NCBI RefSeq assembly: GCF_000021945.1
Contig: NC_011831.1
Location: forward strand, 1,625,353-1,689,352
Length of the DNA stretch: 64,000 nt
Source of the DNA: Chloroflexus aggregans DSM 9485
GTDB taxonomy: Bacteria; Chloroflexota; Chloroflexia; Chloroflexales; Chloroflexaceae
Reading direction: 5' to 3'
The notes under the pieces are model-generated. The model made no database searches, was not told the origin of the DNA, and saw only the letters and a program-made list of their open reading frames with translations. Positions 55,106 through 63,971 of this stretch are shown in pieces. Position numbers and translations under genes: made by a program. Positions within the stretch are counted from its first letter, which is position 1, and every line of letters begins with the position of its first letter.

Positions 55106-56386
55106 TCACGAACCCACCTTACCGAGCGACGCCAAAAACTCAGCGTTGCTCTTCGTCTTCGCCATCCGGGTCAGCATCAGCTCAGCGCCTTCATTCTCAC
55201 CAACCATGCTGACCATCCGTCGCAACATCCAGCTCTGGCGCAGCGTTACCGGATCGAGCAACAGATCCTCACGGCGCGTACCCGAGCGCTGAATATCAAC
55301 GGCGGGGAAGATGCGCTTCTCGGCCAGTTTACGATCGAGATGCAGTTCCATGTTACCGGTGCCTTTGAACTCTTCGTAGATCACATCATCCATCCGTGAA
55401 CCGGTATCGACCAGACAGGTCGCAATAATAGTGAGGGAACCACCATCTTCAATATTGCGAGCCGAGCCGAAGAAACGTTTTGGCGGATAGAGGGCAGCGG
55501 GATCGACACCACCGGAAAGTGTTCGTCCACTAGGCGGCATCGCGATATTGTAGGCACGGGTCAAGCGGGTCAGCGAGTCCATCAAGATCACCACGTGGCG
55601 ACCGTGCTCAACTTGTCGTTTTGCCTTCTCCAGTACCAATTCAGCAACCTTAATATGCTGCTCAACCGGTTCATCAAAGGTAGCGGCCACCACTTCGCCC
55701 TGCACCGACCGCCGCATATCGGTCACTTCTTCGGGTCGCTCACCGATCAGCAGCACGATCAACTGAATATCGGGTGCATTGGTCGTAATACCGTTGGCAA
55801 TAGCCTTCAGGAGCATCGTCTTCCCGGCCTTGGGTGGCGCAACGATCAACCCGCGCTGCCCACGCCCAATCGGCGCAATGACATCAACAATCCGGGTAGG
55901 CAGAATATTCGCCTCGGTCGAGAGCACAATTTGGACATTGGGATGGATCGGTGTCAAATGCTCGAAGAGTGGCCGTTTTTGTGCAGCTTCCGCCGGCAAG
56001 CCATTCACCCGCTCGACATAGAGCAGCGACGGATAACGCTCGACCTCTTTCGGCGGACGCACCCGTCCTTCGATCATATCGCCGGTACGCAGGTTAAAAC
56101 GACGAATTTGCGACTGTGCCACGTAGACATCATCGGTGCCAGGTGTCAGGCGAGGATTGCGGAGAAAACCGTGACCATCAGGAACGATTTCGAGGATACC
56201 AGAACCTTGCATCGTCACCGGTTCTTCAATTACCGTTGTGGTTGTGGGTGGAGTGGTCACCGCCACGGTTTCATTGGTCGTAGATTCGCTCGCCTCACCA
56301 TTCACCCGGCGACGCCGACGACGAACCTTCTCGGCGGTTTCGGCAATTCCTGAAGTCATAAGTTTGTCATCCATTGCGTATTTCAC
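55106..56386 (-). CDS. rho: Transcription termination factor Rho
   Basis: This 426-residue RNA-dependent hexameric ATPase ends transcription at unstructured RNA. A ~55-residue low-complexity N-terminus rich in Arg, Thr and Val precedes the RNA-binding domain, with [18 protein letters not shown] near residue 60 (the RNP1-like GxGFLR loop) and [19 protein letters not shown]. The ATPase domain has the Walker [17 protein letters not shown] near residue 180, [31 protein letters not shown] (Walker B) near residue 270 and [20 protein letters not shown] near residue 290. The end LSSLGKVGS-type tail reads [10 protein letters not shown]. It overlaps the rpoA stop codon by four bases; start is GTG 56386 or ATG 56374. 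Confidence 0.96.
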   Translation of the reverse strand: MKYAMDDKLMTSGIAETAEKVRRRRRRVNGEASESTTNETVAVTTPPTTTTVIEEPVTMQGSGILEIVPDGHGFLRNPRLTPGTDDVYVAQSQIRRFNLRTGDMIEGRVRPPKEVERYPSLLYVERVNGLPAEAAQKRPLFEHLTPIHPNVQIVLSTEANILPTRIVDVIAPIGRGQRGLIVAPPKAGKTMLLKAIANGITTNAPDIQLIVLLIGERPEEVTDMRRSVQGEVVAATFDEPVEQHIKVAELVLEKAKRQVEHGRHVVILMDSLTRLTRAYNIAMPPSGRTLSGGVDPAALYPPKRFFGSARNIEDGGSLTIIATCLVDTGSRMDDVIYEEFKGTGNMELHLDRKLAEKRIFPAVDIQRSGTRREDLLLDPVTLRQSWMLRRMVSMVGENEGAELMLTRMAKTKSNAEFLASLGKVGS

Positions 56387-57396
56387 TTCTCCTCTGGGTA
56401 GGAATCATGAGTTGACGGCACATTCTGATTGGTCGTATCAGGTAAATGGCCAGACGTAGTTTCACCAGAACGATACCCAAGCGCTGCCAGACGCTGGTGA
56501 ATCTCTTCAATTCCCTTGGCCCCCAAATTACGAATACTCATCAAGCCACGATCATCAAGACGCAGCAACTGACCAATCGTTTGAATATCTGCTCGGCGCA
56601 AACTATTGTAGGTGCGCGTACTCAAGCCAAGCTCGTCAATTGTGCGGTTGGCGATTTCGTCGGGGATCGGTGGCGGTAGCGTAGGTTGCTGTTCTGATTC
56701 CTCTGGCTGGTTCAGACTGACGATCCGGCTAAAGTATTGAGTCAGGATCTGGGCAGCATGGCTCAGCGCATCACCGGGCTTAATCGTTCCATCCGTCCAA
56801 ATTTCAATGATCAAACGATCATACCCGGTGAGTGGATCACCGCCTATCTCCTCGACCAAAAAGTTCACCCGCGGAATAGGGCTAAAGAGCGCATCAACAG
56901 CAATCTCGCCAATTGGCATTCCGCTCACCGTATCGGCCAACTGAACCCCACGTCCACGTTCGACGGTCAGTTGCATTTCGAGTGTCGTGTGTTCGTCATC
57001 GATAGTGCAGAGGTAATGTTGCGGATTAACAATCTCAACCGTACTGGGAGCATCAATATCGCCGGCAAAAACCGGACCGGGACCTTGCTTGACCAATTGC
57101 AATGCAACTGCCCGATCACTGTACGAACGTAAGCGAATGCCTTTAACGTTCAGCACCAACTGCGTACCATCTTCGACAACGCCGGGGATTGCCGTAAATT
57201 CATGAATAACTCCGGTAATTTTGATCCGGGTCACGGCTGCACCGGGAATCGATGAGAGCAACACACGACGCAGTGCATTCCCCAACGAAGTGCCATGACC
57301 ACGCTGGAGCGGTGCAATGGCAAAACGGCCATAATTTTCAGCCGCAGCAAGGAGGGTAACTCGTGGTGTTATCAACGATAATTCGAGCGTTTCCAT
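56383..57396 (-). CDS. rpoA: RNA polymerase alpha subunit
   Basis: From ATG 57396 (METLELSLITPRV, GGA upstream) the protein has 337 residues. The N-terminal domain that dimerises and seeds assembly is seen in AENYGRFAIAPLQRGHGTSL near residue 18 and LLSSIPGAAVTRIKITGVIH. The C-terminal domain has IDELGLSTRTYNSLRRADI near residue 250, with the Arg (E. coli R265) and Asn (N268) that bind the UP element, and RNLGAKGIEEI (K298 kept). A ~25-residue polar tail follows. It is not in the usual ribosomal-protein context (rpsD/rplQ) but in front of rho with a 4-base overlap. Whether the genome has a second copy cannot be told from this window. Confidence 0.93.
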   Translation of the reverse strand: METLELSLITPRVTLLAAAENYGRFAIAPLQRGHGTSLGNALRRVLLSSIPGAAVTRIKITGVIHEFTAIPGVVEDGTQLVLNVKGIRLRSYSDRAVALQLVKQGPGPVFAGDIDAPSTVEIVNPQHYLCTIDDEHTTLEMQLTVERGRGVQLADTVSGMPIGEIAVDALFSPIPRVNFLVEEIGGDPLTGYDRLIIEIWTDGTIKPGDALSHAAQILTQYFSRIVSLNQPEESEQQPTLPPPIPDEIANRTIDELGLSTRTYNSLRRADIQTIGQLLRLDDRGLMSIRNLGAKGIEEIHQRLAALGYRSGETTSGHLPDTTNQNVPSTHDSYPEEK

Positions 57397-57746
57397 ATTT
57401 TTTCCAGAATCCTTCGCAACCCTGATCGCACCCCTCACTGCCATCGCGGCCTGCGGCCCTAGAAAACGGTACGCCTTGCCGGACGATGACAGATCCGACC
57501 TACAAACTCAACCACAATGACGAGAGCGGGAAGCTGTGCTCACAGTGCGCCTGCCAGGCGGCGCTGCAACGCAGTTGGTGGCAGCAGTACGCCTACACGT
57601 GTGCGTGACTTTATTATACCGACAAGAGTTACATCTGTGCCGGTCACAGACTCGTTATATGATACCATATGTTATGACATTTGCAGCAAGATCTTGGGTC
57701 AAGTTGCGGGATATACTATGCTCAGTACCAATCAATAGAGAATGTT
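57397..57746. other. Divergent intergenic region between rpoA and the TlpA gene
   Basis: This 350-base region is between two divergent genes. It contains several small GC palindromes (for example CGCCTGCCAGGCGGCG) near 57546-57561. TATA-rich segments at 57655-57720 (TATACT near 57713) could be -10 boxes for the plus-strand gene. No gene or RNA was recognised. Confidence 0.4.
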
Positions 57747-58286
57747 ATGCGCTCTCCACTAAAGCGTGATTGGTTTCTCGTTACATTAATCATAGCCGGT
57801 ATCAGTTGGATTATCATCAGTCGCCCGCCGGATATCCAACCACCAACCATCAGCCCTCGCCCCGGTTTTATTGCCCCGACTATTGCTTTACCACAGGCTA
57901 ACGATCAAACCATTGTCTTGGCCGAGCTGCAAGGTCGTGTTGTGGTTGTTAATTTCTGGGCCAGTTGGTGCGGGCCATGCCGTGCGGAAATGCCAACGCT
58001 TGAACGTCTCTATCAGGCAGAACAGGATCGTGGCTTGATCGTGCTCGCCGTCAATCAGACCATGCAAGATAGCGAAACGGCGGTTATGGCGATGCAACGC
58101 GAGCTAGGGCTGAGTTTTCCGATCGTCTTCGACCGTGACGGTACAACCGCCGAACGATACGGCATTCGGATGTTGCCAACAACGTTTATTATTGACCGAG
58201 CCGGCGTTATTCGTCACGTGTTCTTCGGTGGACCGTTAAGCGAAGCACACTTACGCAGCGTGATCGAACCACTCCTCACCGAATAG
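57747..58286 (+). CDS. TlpA/ResA-like membrane-anchored thioredoxin
   Basis: From ATG 57747 (MRSPLKRDWFLVT) the protein has 179 residues. One hydrophobic anchor at about residue 9-26 places the thioredoxin domain outside the cytoplasm. PGFIAPTIALPQANDQTIVL near residue 38 and VVVNFWASWCGPCRAEMPTL near residue 64 contain the redox motif WCGPC. SFPIVFDRDGTTAERYGIRM and LPTTFIIDRAG with the cis-Pro (near residue 148) complete the fold. TlpA-type proteins reduce disulfides in cytochrome c maturation or copper centres; which one is unknown. The lgt-like gene starts 10 bases later, suggesting co-transcription. Confidence 0.9.
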   Translation: MRSPLKRDWFLVTLIIAGISWIIISRPPDIQPPTISPRPGFIAPTIALPQANDQTIVLAELQGRVVVVNFWASWCGPCRAEMPTLERLYQAEQDRGLIVLAVNQTMQDSETAVMAMQRELGLSFPIVFDRDGTTAERYGIRMLPTTFIIDRAGVIRHVFFGGPLSEAHLRSVIEPLLTE

Positions 58287-58296
58287 GGAAACCGCT

Positions 58297-59031
58297 ATGT
58301 TGCCTGTGTTGCAAATTGGACCTGTTGCCCTTTACACGCCTGGTTTGATCATGGTACTCGGTGGATGGTTTATGATTCAGGCGGTTGGGCGAGCCGCGTA
58401 TGGGCACGGGCTGGATGGCAATCGGCTTGAACAGATAATGTTGATTTCGTTGCTCGCCGGTGTGGTTGGCGCACGTCTTGGGTACGCCGCCGGATCGTGG
58501 ACGATCTATCTCGCCGATCCGTGGGCCTTCTTGTCACGTGATCTCCAAGCATTCTCGCTCCCCACCGGAGTCGTCACGGCGCTGGTCGTCGGTGGCTGGC
58601 TCCTCTGGCGGCAACATTGGCCGTTCTGGTCAACCCTTGATGCACTTGCCCCAAGTCTTGCGATCGCGATGTTTACGTATGCCCTCGCCCAATGGGCCAG
58701 TGGTGATGGTTACGGTCTCCCAACAACGCTGCCATGGGCGATCAATTTGTGGGGTGAATACCGCCATCCGACCCAACTCTACGCAGCGATAACGTCCCTC
58801 GGCGCGTTGATTATCTGGCGACTACACTATCATCGGCGCCAACCGTCCGGTACTCGCTTTCTGACCGTCTCTGCTGCCCTCGCCGCCGGTACGCTGATCG
58901 GTGAGGGATTTGCCGCTACCGGTTGGTTGCTACCGGGAAATGTTCGCCTCTCACAAGTTGTCTCATTAACTATTCTGGTAATTATCACCTACATTTGGCA
59001 ACATATCTTTCGTTATCAACGTCATCAGTAA
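58297..59031 (+). CDS. Divergent prolipoprotein diacylglyceryl transferase (Lgt)-like membrane protein
   Basis: This 244-residue protein has seven likely membrane segments, the topology of Lgt. The start MLPVLQIGPVALYTPGLIMV resembles the usual Lgt N-terminus, GVVGARLGYAAGSW resembles the GARLGY region, and EYRHPTQLYAAI matches the conserved H-P-T-Q-L-Y motif near residue 158. The core Lgt signature (GRxGNFxNxE type) is replaced by QWASGDGYGLPTTLPWAINL near residue 131-150, and the catalytic His-rich loop around residue 100 is not evident. The enzyme would transfer diacylglyceryl from phosphatidylglycerol to lipoprotein cysteines, but loss of these residues makes activity uncertain. It lies 10 bases after the TlpA gene. 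Confidence 0.72.
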   Translation: MLPVLQIGPVALYTPGLIMVLGGWFMIQAVGRAAYGHGLDGNRLEQIMLISLLAGVVGARLGYAAGSWTIYLADPWAFLSRDLQAFSLPTGVVTALVVGGWLLWRQHWPFWSTLDALAPSLAIAMFTYALAQWASGDGYGLPTTLPWAINLWGEYRHPTQLYAAITSLGALIIWRLHYHRRQPSGTRFLTVSAALAAGTLIGEGFAATGWLLPGNVRLSQVVSLTILVIITYIWQHIFRYQRHQ

Positions 59032-59042
59032 CGCGGTATACT
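59013..59042 (+). promoter_or_regulatory. Promoter of the KaiC/KaiB cluster
   Basis: TTATCA (59013-59018) and TATACT (59037-59042) are 18 bases apart, inside and just after the end of the Lgt-like gene, ~45 bases before the response regulator's start. Confidence 0.5.
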
Positions 59043-59089
59043 AGCATGGGAAAGAAAGATGCATTTCTTACCTCATCGCGAGAAAACAT

Positions 59090-60379
59090 ATGCGGGTATT
59101 GATCGTCGAAGATGAATTGATCATTGCGCAGGATCTCAGTCACACTTTACGGCGTATCGGGCATTCGGTTACCGATGTTGTGACAAGTGGTGAGGCCGCT
59201 TTAGCTGCTGTAAGCCGGCAACCACCTGATCTTGTGTTGATGGATATCCGGCTCAGTGGGTCAATGGATGGGATCGAGGCGGCCCGCCAAATCTATAGCC
59301 GCTGGGGAGTACCGGTTGTCTTTCTCACAGCCCACGCCGATGACCAAACGGTACGCGAAGCACTGCTCGCCGAGCCGTGGGCGTATCTGCTGAAACCGTT
59401 CGATGAGCGTGAGCTGGAAGTTGCCATCGCAGTCGCAGCCTACAAACACCGGCTCGAACGGCGCTTGCAAGCGAGCGAACGTCATCTGCGGACTACATTG
59501 ACCAGTATCGGCGATGGCGTCATCGTGACCGATCCGCAAAGTCGGATTACATTTATCAACCCGGTGGCCGCTCGTTTGCTTGGTGTCACCCCCGAAGAAG
59601 CAATTGGCTGGCCATTGGTGCGCGTCTATACGTTAGTCGCCACTAACACCGGTCTTCCTGCCGATAGTACCACGATCCACACCGATACGGTCAATGGGCT
59701 ACCGGCGCCGGCAACCCTCTTGACGCGCAATGGCGAGCGCTTACTGGTCGAACACACCGTGGCGCCAATTACCGGTGATGACGGGACAAATGAGGGGGTC
59801 GTTATTATTTTTCGTGATGTTAGCGAACGACAACGCGCCATTCATCAGCTCCAAGAGGCAAAACGGCGGTTGCAACACGTCCAGTCCCTCCTCGAGCAGC
59901 GTGAACAAAACATTATTACCTTCGGTACACTGGCCCATACCCTACGTGAGGTTCGCTCACGCCAGGCACTCTACGCTGCAATTATCACCGCCGGTACGCA
60001 GTTGTTACCCAATTATCGCGGTACGCTCTTGATCTACAACCCTGGTACCGATCTCGTGGAGGCGGTTGGGCATTGGGGGGAACCTCTCGTCCATCACCCC
60101 GTACCGCGCTGTACCTGCTGGGGTGAACGGTTTTGGTCGTTGAGCTTGGCCGGCGATACCCATGCTTGTCATTTTTTGCCGAAGGGCCTGCTTGGTGAAC
60201 GCATGTGTTTGCCCATCCGCCAACACGATGAGGTCATCGGTCTTCTCAGTTTGTACCATCCCGACCCGAGTAATGGTAGTGGTTATCAGTTGGCAGTAGC
60301 GCTGGCCGAAGTGGCGAGCTTGGGCTTTGATGCCCTGGCCGATAGACTCGAATCGGCCTCTCAATCGATGTCATCGTAA
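59090..60379 (+). CDS. Response regulator with PAS and GAF output domains
   Basis: This 429-residue cytoplasmic signalling protein has no DNA-binding domain. Residues 1-120 are a receiver with VEDE (E7, D8), phospho-acceptor D52 in LVLMDIRLSG, VVFLTAHAD with the switch Thr, and LLKPF with the conserved Lys near residue 104. A coiled segment leads to a PAS domain (LTSIGDGVIVTDPQSRITFI near residue 140, ending GVVIIFRDVSERQ). A second coil precedes a GAF domain near residue 280-420 (GTLAHTLREVRSRQAL, GTLLIYNPGTDL, and LCLPI-like MCLPIRQHDEVIGLLSLYHP). Cysteines in the GAF (RCTCWGERF, THACHFLP) might hold a ligand. It precedes kaiC by 71 bases and is probably co-transcribed. Confidence 0.88.
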   Translation: MRVLIVEDELIIAQDLSHTLRRIGHSVTDVVTSGEAALAAVSRQPPDLVLMDIRLSGSMDGIEAARQIYSRWGVPVVFLTAHADDQTVREALLAEPWAYLLKPFDERELEVAIAVAAYKHRLERRLQASERHLRTTLTSIGDGVIVTDPQSRITFINPVAARLLGVTPEEAIGWPLVRVYTLVATNTGLPADSTTIHTDTVNGLPAPATLLTRNGERLLVEHTVAPITGDDGTNEGVVIIFRDVSERQRAIHQLQEAKRRLQHVQSLLEQREQNIITFGTLAHTLREVRSRQALYAAIITAGTQLLPNYRGTLLIYNPGTDLVEAVGHWGEPLVHHPVPRCTCWGERFWSLSLAGDTHACHFLPKGLLGERMCLPIRQHDEVIGLLSLYHPDPSNGSGYQLAVALAEVASLGFDALADRLESASQSMSS

Positions 60380-60450
60380 CGATAATACCCGGCGATCGTC
60401 AGTCGTGTATCGTTGGCGCAGGATAACAATACGAACTGGTGGAACTGCTT

Positions 60451-62148
60451 ATGATCGTAGCACATATACCAAAAGCGCCAACCGGAATTCGTGGTTTCGA
60501 TGAGATCACCGGTGGGGGAGTGCCGCGTGGCCGACCAACCCTGATTTGTGGTGGTCCCGGCTGTGGCAAAACACTCTTTGCATTTGAGACGCTCGTTCAC
60601 GGTGCAGCTCAGCACGACGAACCCGGCTTGTTTGTTTCGTTTGAAGAAAGCCCGAACGATCTCCGCACCAATTTTGCCAGTTTTGGCTTCAATATCACCG
60701 ATTTAGAACAACGTGGTGCGCTCCTGATCGAGCAAATTCCTCTCGATCAGAGTGATTGGGCTGAAGTCGGTGAATATGATCTCGAGGGGTTATTTATTCG
60801 GCTTGGGCTATTGATCGACCGTATTGGCGCCAAGCGTATCGCCCTCGATACGATCGAAGCGCTGTTTAGCGCCTTCAGAAATGAATCGTTGCTACGGAGT
60901 GAATTGCAACGTCTTTTTCGTTGGTTACGTCAACGTGGTTTAACTGCGCTAATCACTGCCGAAAGTAACAATACTAACCTGAGTCGGTTCGGCATCGAGG
61001 AGTTTGTCGCCGATTGTGTCATTCTCCTCGACTACCGCATCAGCGAACACGTCCTTACCCGCTACGCACGTATCGTGAAGTATCGCGGTTCGGCGCACGG
61101 CGTGAATGAATACCCTTTCACGATCGGGCCGCATGGGATCACCATTCTGCCGATTACCTCATGCACCCTCGATTATCCTGCTTCGACCGAGCACATTTCG
61201 AGCGGCTTTCCCGATCTCGACAGTCTGTTGGATGGTGGCAGCTATTATCGTGGATCAACGATTTTGATCAGTGGTCCGACCGGTTCGGGAAAAACCAGCC
61301 TTGGCGCTTTGTTTCTCAACGCTGCTTGTGCGCGAGGTGAGCCGGCTATCCTTTTTGGGTTTGAAGAATCGGCCGATCAGATTATGCGAAACATGCGCTC
61401 CATCGGGGTTGATCTGCACCAATGGTATGAACGCGGCTTGCTTCAGATCGTGAGTAGTCGCCCGACCCTGACCGGTCTTGAAACACACTTGATCACAATC
61501 CTTTCCACCGTTGAGCAATCTGGTGCTCGTGTGGTTGTCATCGACCCGATCACGGGGTTTCACACAATTAGCCGACCGGCCGACATTACTGCAATGCTTT
61601 TCCGCCTGTTCGACGGGCTAAAATCACTGGGAGCTACGACACTTGCCACAAGCCTTACCACCGCCGGGGCCGATCCGACCCAAAGCGAAGTCAATATCTC
61701 GTCACTCGTTGATACGTGGATCGTTTTACGCCATCATGAAGCCAACGGTGAACGTAACCGTAGTCTGCTCGTGCTCAAATCGCGTGGTATGCGTCACTCC
61801 AATCAGGTGCGTGAGTTGGTGATGGATCGGCAGGGTCTCAAACTCGTTGAGATTCTTACCGCGGGGGATACCGTACTGGTCGGTGCCGCGCGCATCGCCG
61901 AACAAGCGCGTCTCCGCTACGAACAAGAACTCTACCAACAGGAATCACTTCGGCGTCAACAACGTTACGAGCAGCAACGCCGCCTCCTTGCCCTCCAGAT
62001 CGAAGCGCTGCAAGTCGAACTAGCAGCCCTTGACGAGGAAATGAAGAGCGAGACGGCTATCGCGACTGCTCGCATGCAAGCCCAAGCACAGAGCCAATTA
62101 GCGACTACTCGATACCGCAACGCGCGCAACGAGAGCAGCAATGAATGA
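60451..62148 (+). CDS. kaiC: KaiC-like double-domain RecA-type ATPase with C-terminal coiled coil
   Basis: From ATG 60451 ([26 protein letters not shown] upstream) the protein has 565 residues. Two KaiC domains are complete. CI has Walker [11 protein letters not shown] near residue 34 and the catalytic pair in [12 protein letters not shown] has Walker [13 protein letters not shown] near residue 275 and FGFEESADQ. The CII autophosphorylation site of cyanobacterial KaiC (S431, T432 in HISTITDT) corresponds to NISSLVDT near residue 415, so two adjacent Ser residues are present and phosphorylation is possible. The C-terminal ~90 residues are a long coiled coil ([20 protein letters not shown]), unlike the cyanobacterial tail. 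No kaiA is seen. It overlaps kaiB by 8 bases. Confidence 0.88.
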   Translation: MIVAHIPKAPTGIRGFDEITGGGVPRGRPTLICGGPGCGKTLFAFETLVHGAAQHDEPGLFVSFEESPNDLRTNFASFGFNITDLEQRGALLIEQIPLDQSDWAEVGEYDLEGLFIRLGLLIDRIGAKRIALDTIEALFSAFRNESLLRSELQRLFRWLRQRGLTALITAESNNTNLSRFGIEEFVADCVILLDYRISEHVLTRYARIVKYRGSAHGVNEYPFTIGPHGITILPITSCTLDYPASTEHISSGFPDLDSLLDGGSYYRGSTILISGPTGSGKTSLGALFLNAACARGEPAILFGFEESADQIMRNMRSIGVDLHQWYERGLLQIVSSRPTLTGLETHLITILSTVEQSGARVVVIDPITGFHTISRPADITAMLFRLFDGLKSLGATTLATSLTTAGADPTQSEVNISSLVDTWIVLRHHEANGERNRSLLVLKSRGMRHSNQVRELVMDRQGLKLVEILTAGDTVLVGAARIAEQARLRYEQELYQQESLRRQQRYEQQRRLLALQIEALQVELAALDEEMKSETAIATARMQAQAQSQLATTRYRNARNESSNE

Positions 62149-62443
62149 GGAATTACCGGAGTACGATCTCTGGCTATATATTGCCGGACAAACGCCAAAA
62201 AGTTTGCTTGCCATCGCCAATTTACGGCGCATCTGCGATCAGTATCTGGCGGGTCGCTATCGTATGCACATCATCGATCTCCATCACGAACCGGAACGGG
62301 CGATCGGTGATAATATTCTCGCAATCCCTACGTTAGTCCGCAAATTGCCGCCGCCGATGCGCAAAATTATCGGCGATCTATCGAACACTGAACGGGTGCT
62401 GGTTGGTCTCGATCTGACGCCCCGGCAACATATAGGGAGTTGA
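62141..62443 (+). CDS. kaiB: KaiB, canonical type
   Basis: This 100-residue thioredoxin-like protein is close to cyanobacterial Kai[21 protein letters not shown] near residue 10 matches the first strand and helix (family LxLYVAGxTPxS). [20 protein letters not shown] near residue 40 and [20 protein letters not shown] near residue 60 match the fold-switching region, and [15 protein letters not shown] is the conserved end. KaiB binds phosphorylated KaiC and promotes its dephosphorylation or output. It starts 8 bases inside the kaiC end (ATGAATGAG), so translation is coupled. Confidence 0.93.
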   Translation: MNEELPEYDLWLYIAGQTPKSLLAIANLRRICDQYLAGRYRMHIIDLHHEPERAIGDNILAIPTLVRKLPPPMRKIIGDLSNTERVLVGLDLTPRQHIGS

Positions 62444-62447
62444 GCCG

Positions 62448-62753
62448 ATGGACATCACCAATCAGCCGGTTGTGCCACTCTTACGTCTGTACGTTGCGGG
62501 TGCGACGAGCCGTTCCACGCGCGCAATCGCGACCGTGCGGCGGTTGTGCGAACGATACTTGCCCGGTCGTTATCGGCTGGAAGTGATCGATGTCTATCAA
62601 CAGCCAGATCGGGCACGCGACGATCATATCATCGCGACGCCGACGCTCCTGATTGTTGAACCCGGCCCACCAACTGCGTTTATCGGTGAATTACGTTCGT
62701 CAGATTGGCCACGGGTGGCGGCGGCACTGAATATTCTGACCGATGATGATTAA
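62448..62753 (+). CDS. Second, divergent KaiB-like protein
   Basis: This 101-residue KaiB paralogue starts 4 bases after the first kaiB, behind GGGAG. LLRLYVAGATSRSTRAIATV near residue 10 and YRLEVIDVYQQPDRARDDHI near residue 42 match KaiB. The C-terminal half departs: IIATPTLLIVEPGPPTAFIG keeps the ATPTL motif but changes the KxLPPPxRRIIGD segment, which is where KaiB contacts KaiC after fold switching. It may be fixed in the thioredoxin-like fold, as in SasA-type domains, or bind another partner. A tandem pair of KaiB proteins after KaiC is a distinctive layout. Confidence 0.88.
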   Translation: MDITNQPVVPLLRLYVAGATSRSTRAIATVRRLCERYLPGRYRLEVIDVYQQPDRARDDHIIATPTLLIVEPGPPTAFIGELRSSDWPRVAAALNILTDDD

Positions 62754-62822
62754 TGACGTGCCGGCTCGCACCGAGACCGCGATGGTTTACCGCTTGTTCA
62801 CAGCGCAGATAGGGAATGCAGT

Positions 62823-63971
62823 ATGGGAAATGAGGCAACGTTAAGCCCAGCCGAAACAGCGCGCATACAGGCCCGTTTGGCCGAGCTTGAAGAATTGGTA
62901 CGCGCCTTGCAGACGGGAGCAGCCGACGCAATTGTCATCGATGGGCCGCGCGGCCCTCTCATCTACACCCTCCGCGGGGCTGAACATCCCTACCGAGTCT
63001 TGGTCGAAACGATGAACGAAGGCGCATTGACATTGCTCGCCGACGGCGCCATTCTCTACTGTAACAGTAAATTTGCCGAGATGGTCGGTCTGCCCCAAGA
63101 TCAACTGACCGGCCGCTCACTGCTCGACCTTGTCGCCCCGGCCGACCGATTGCTCTGCGCCGAGTTGTTGTCGGCGGGGGCTGCCGGTTCGAGTAAAGGG
63201 CCGATTACCCTCCAAGCGGCTGACGGTTCACAACGACCGGCCCAGATTTCGTTGCGTGCCCTCAAAGATGAGACGGAAGCGCATATGTGCGCCGTAGTAA
63301 CCGATCTCTCCGGCCCGCAAGCAGTCGCAGCCCAACTCCGCGCTGCGCTGGCCGAAAAAGAACTGCTGCTGCGCGAAGTCCATCATCGGGTCAAAAACAA
63401 TTTACAGATCGTTTCTAGTCTCTTGCGTCTGCAAGCCGAACATATTAGTGATGAACGGGTAAGCGCTGCAGTTCACGATAGTCAAAATCGTATCCGCGCA
63501 CTTGCGCTCGTCCACGAACAGTTGTATCGCTCCGAAAGCCTGGCGCACATCGATATCGGCGAATACTTGCAAAACATTGCCACCAGTGTTTGGCGCTCGC
63601 TGAGTATACGCGGTAGCCCGATCCGGTTAGTCAGCGAGGTGATCAACGGGATCAGTATCAATATCGATCAGGCAATCGCGCTTGGGTTGATCGTGACTGA
63701 ACTAGTCTCGAATAGTGTCAAACACGCCTTCCCAACCGGCACCGCTCAAGGGACGATCAGCCTCCGTGTGCGCCAAGACAATACCGTCTTACATGTGGAA
63801 GTCGCCGATAACGGCATTGGGATGCCGCCACAGATCAATGCCGGTGGTGGGAGCCTCGGTATGCAGTTGGTTCATGGACTCTGCCGCCAAATTGGAGCAA
63901 CGCTGAGTTTTGGCGAAGGACCGGGGACAACCGTTATAATCAGGGTACCGACGAGCAAACTAGAAGCGTAG
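62823..63971 (+). CDS. PAS-domain sensor histidine kinase (HisKA_2 family)
   Basis: This 382-residue soluble kinase completes the Kai-like cluster. Residues ~10-40 are a coil (RIQARLAELEELVRALQTGA). A PAS domain follows near residue 60-165 (LVETMNEGALTLLADGAILY, LPQDQLTGRSLLDLVAPADR). The HisKA_2 segment LREVHHRVKNNLQIVSSLLR near residue 183-202 has the phospho-accepting His. HATPase_c motifs are LGLIVTELVSNSVKHAF (N box) near residue 285, VADNGIGMPP (G1) and GSLGMQLVHGLCRQIGATL. It has no membrane segment, so it senses an internal signal. By position it may link the KaiC/KaiB state to the receiver protein at 59.1 kb, as SasA does in cyanobacteria, although it lacks a KaiB-like domain. Confidence 0.9.
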   Translation: MGNEATLSPAETARIQARLAELEELVRALQTGAADAIVIDGPRGPLIYTLRGAEHPYRVLVETMNEGALTLLADGAILYCNSKFAEMVGLPQDQLTGRSLLDLVAPADRLLCAELLSAGAAGSSKGPITLQAADGSQRPAQISLRALKDETEAHMCAVVTDLSGPQAVAAQLRAALAEKELLLREVHHRVKNNLQIVSSLLRLQAEHISDERVSAAVHDSQNRIRALALVHEQLYRSESLAHIDIGEYLQNIATSVWRSLSIRGSPIRLVSEVINGISINIDQAIALGLIVTELVSNSVKHAFPTGTAQGTISLRVRQDNTVLHVEVADNGIGMPPQINAGGGSLGMQLVHGLCRQIGATLSFGEGPGTTVIIRVPTSKLEA

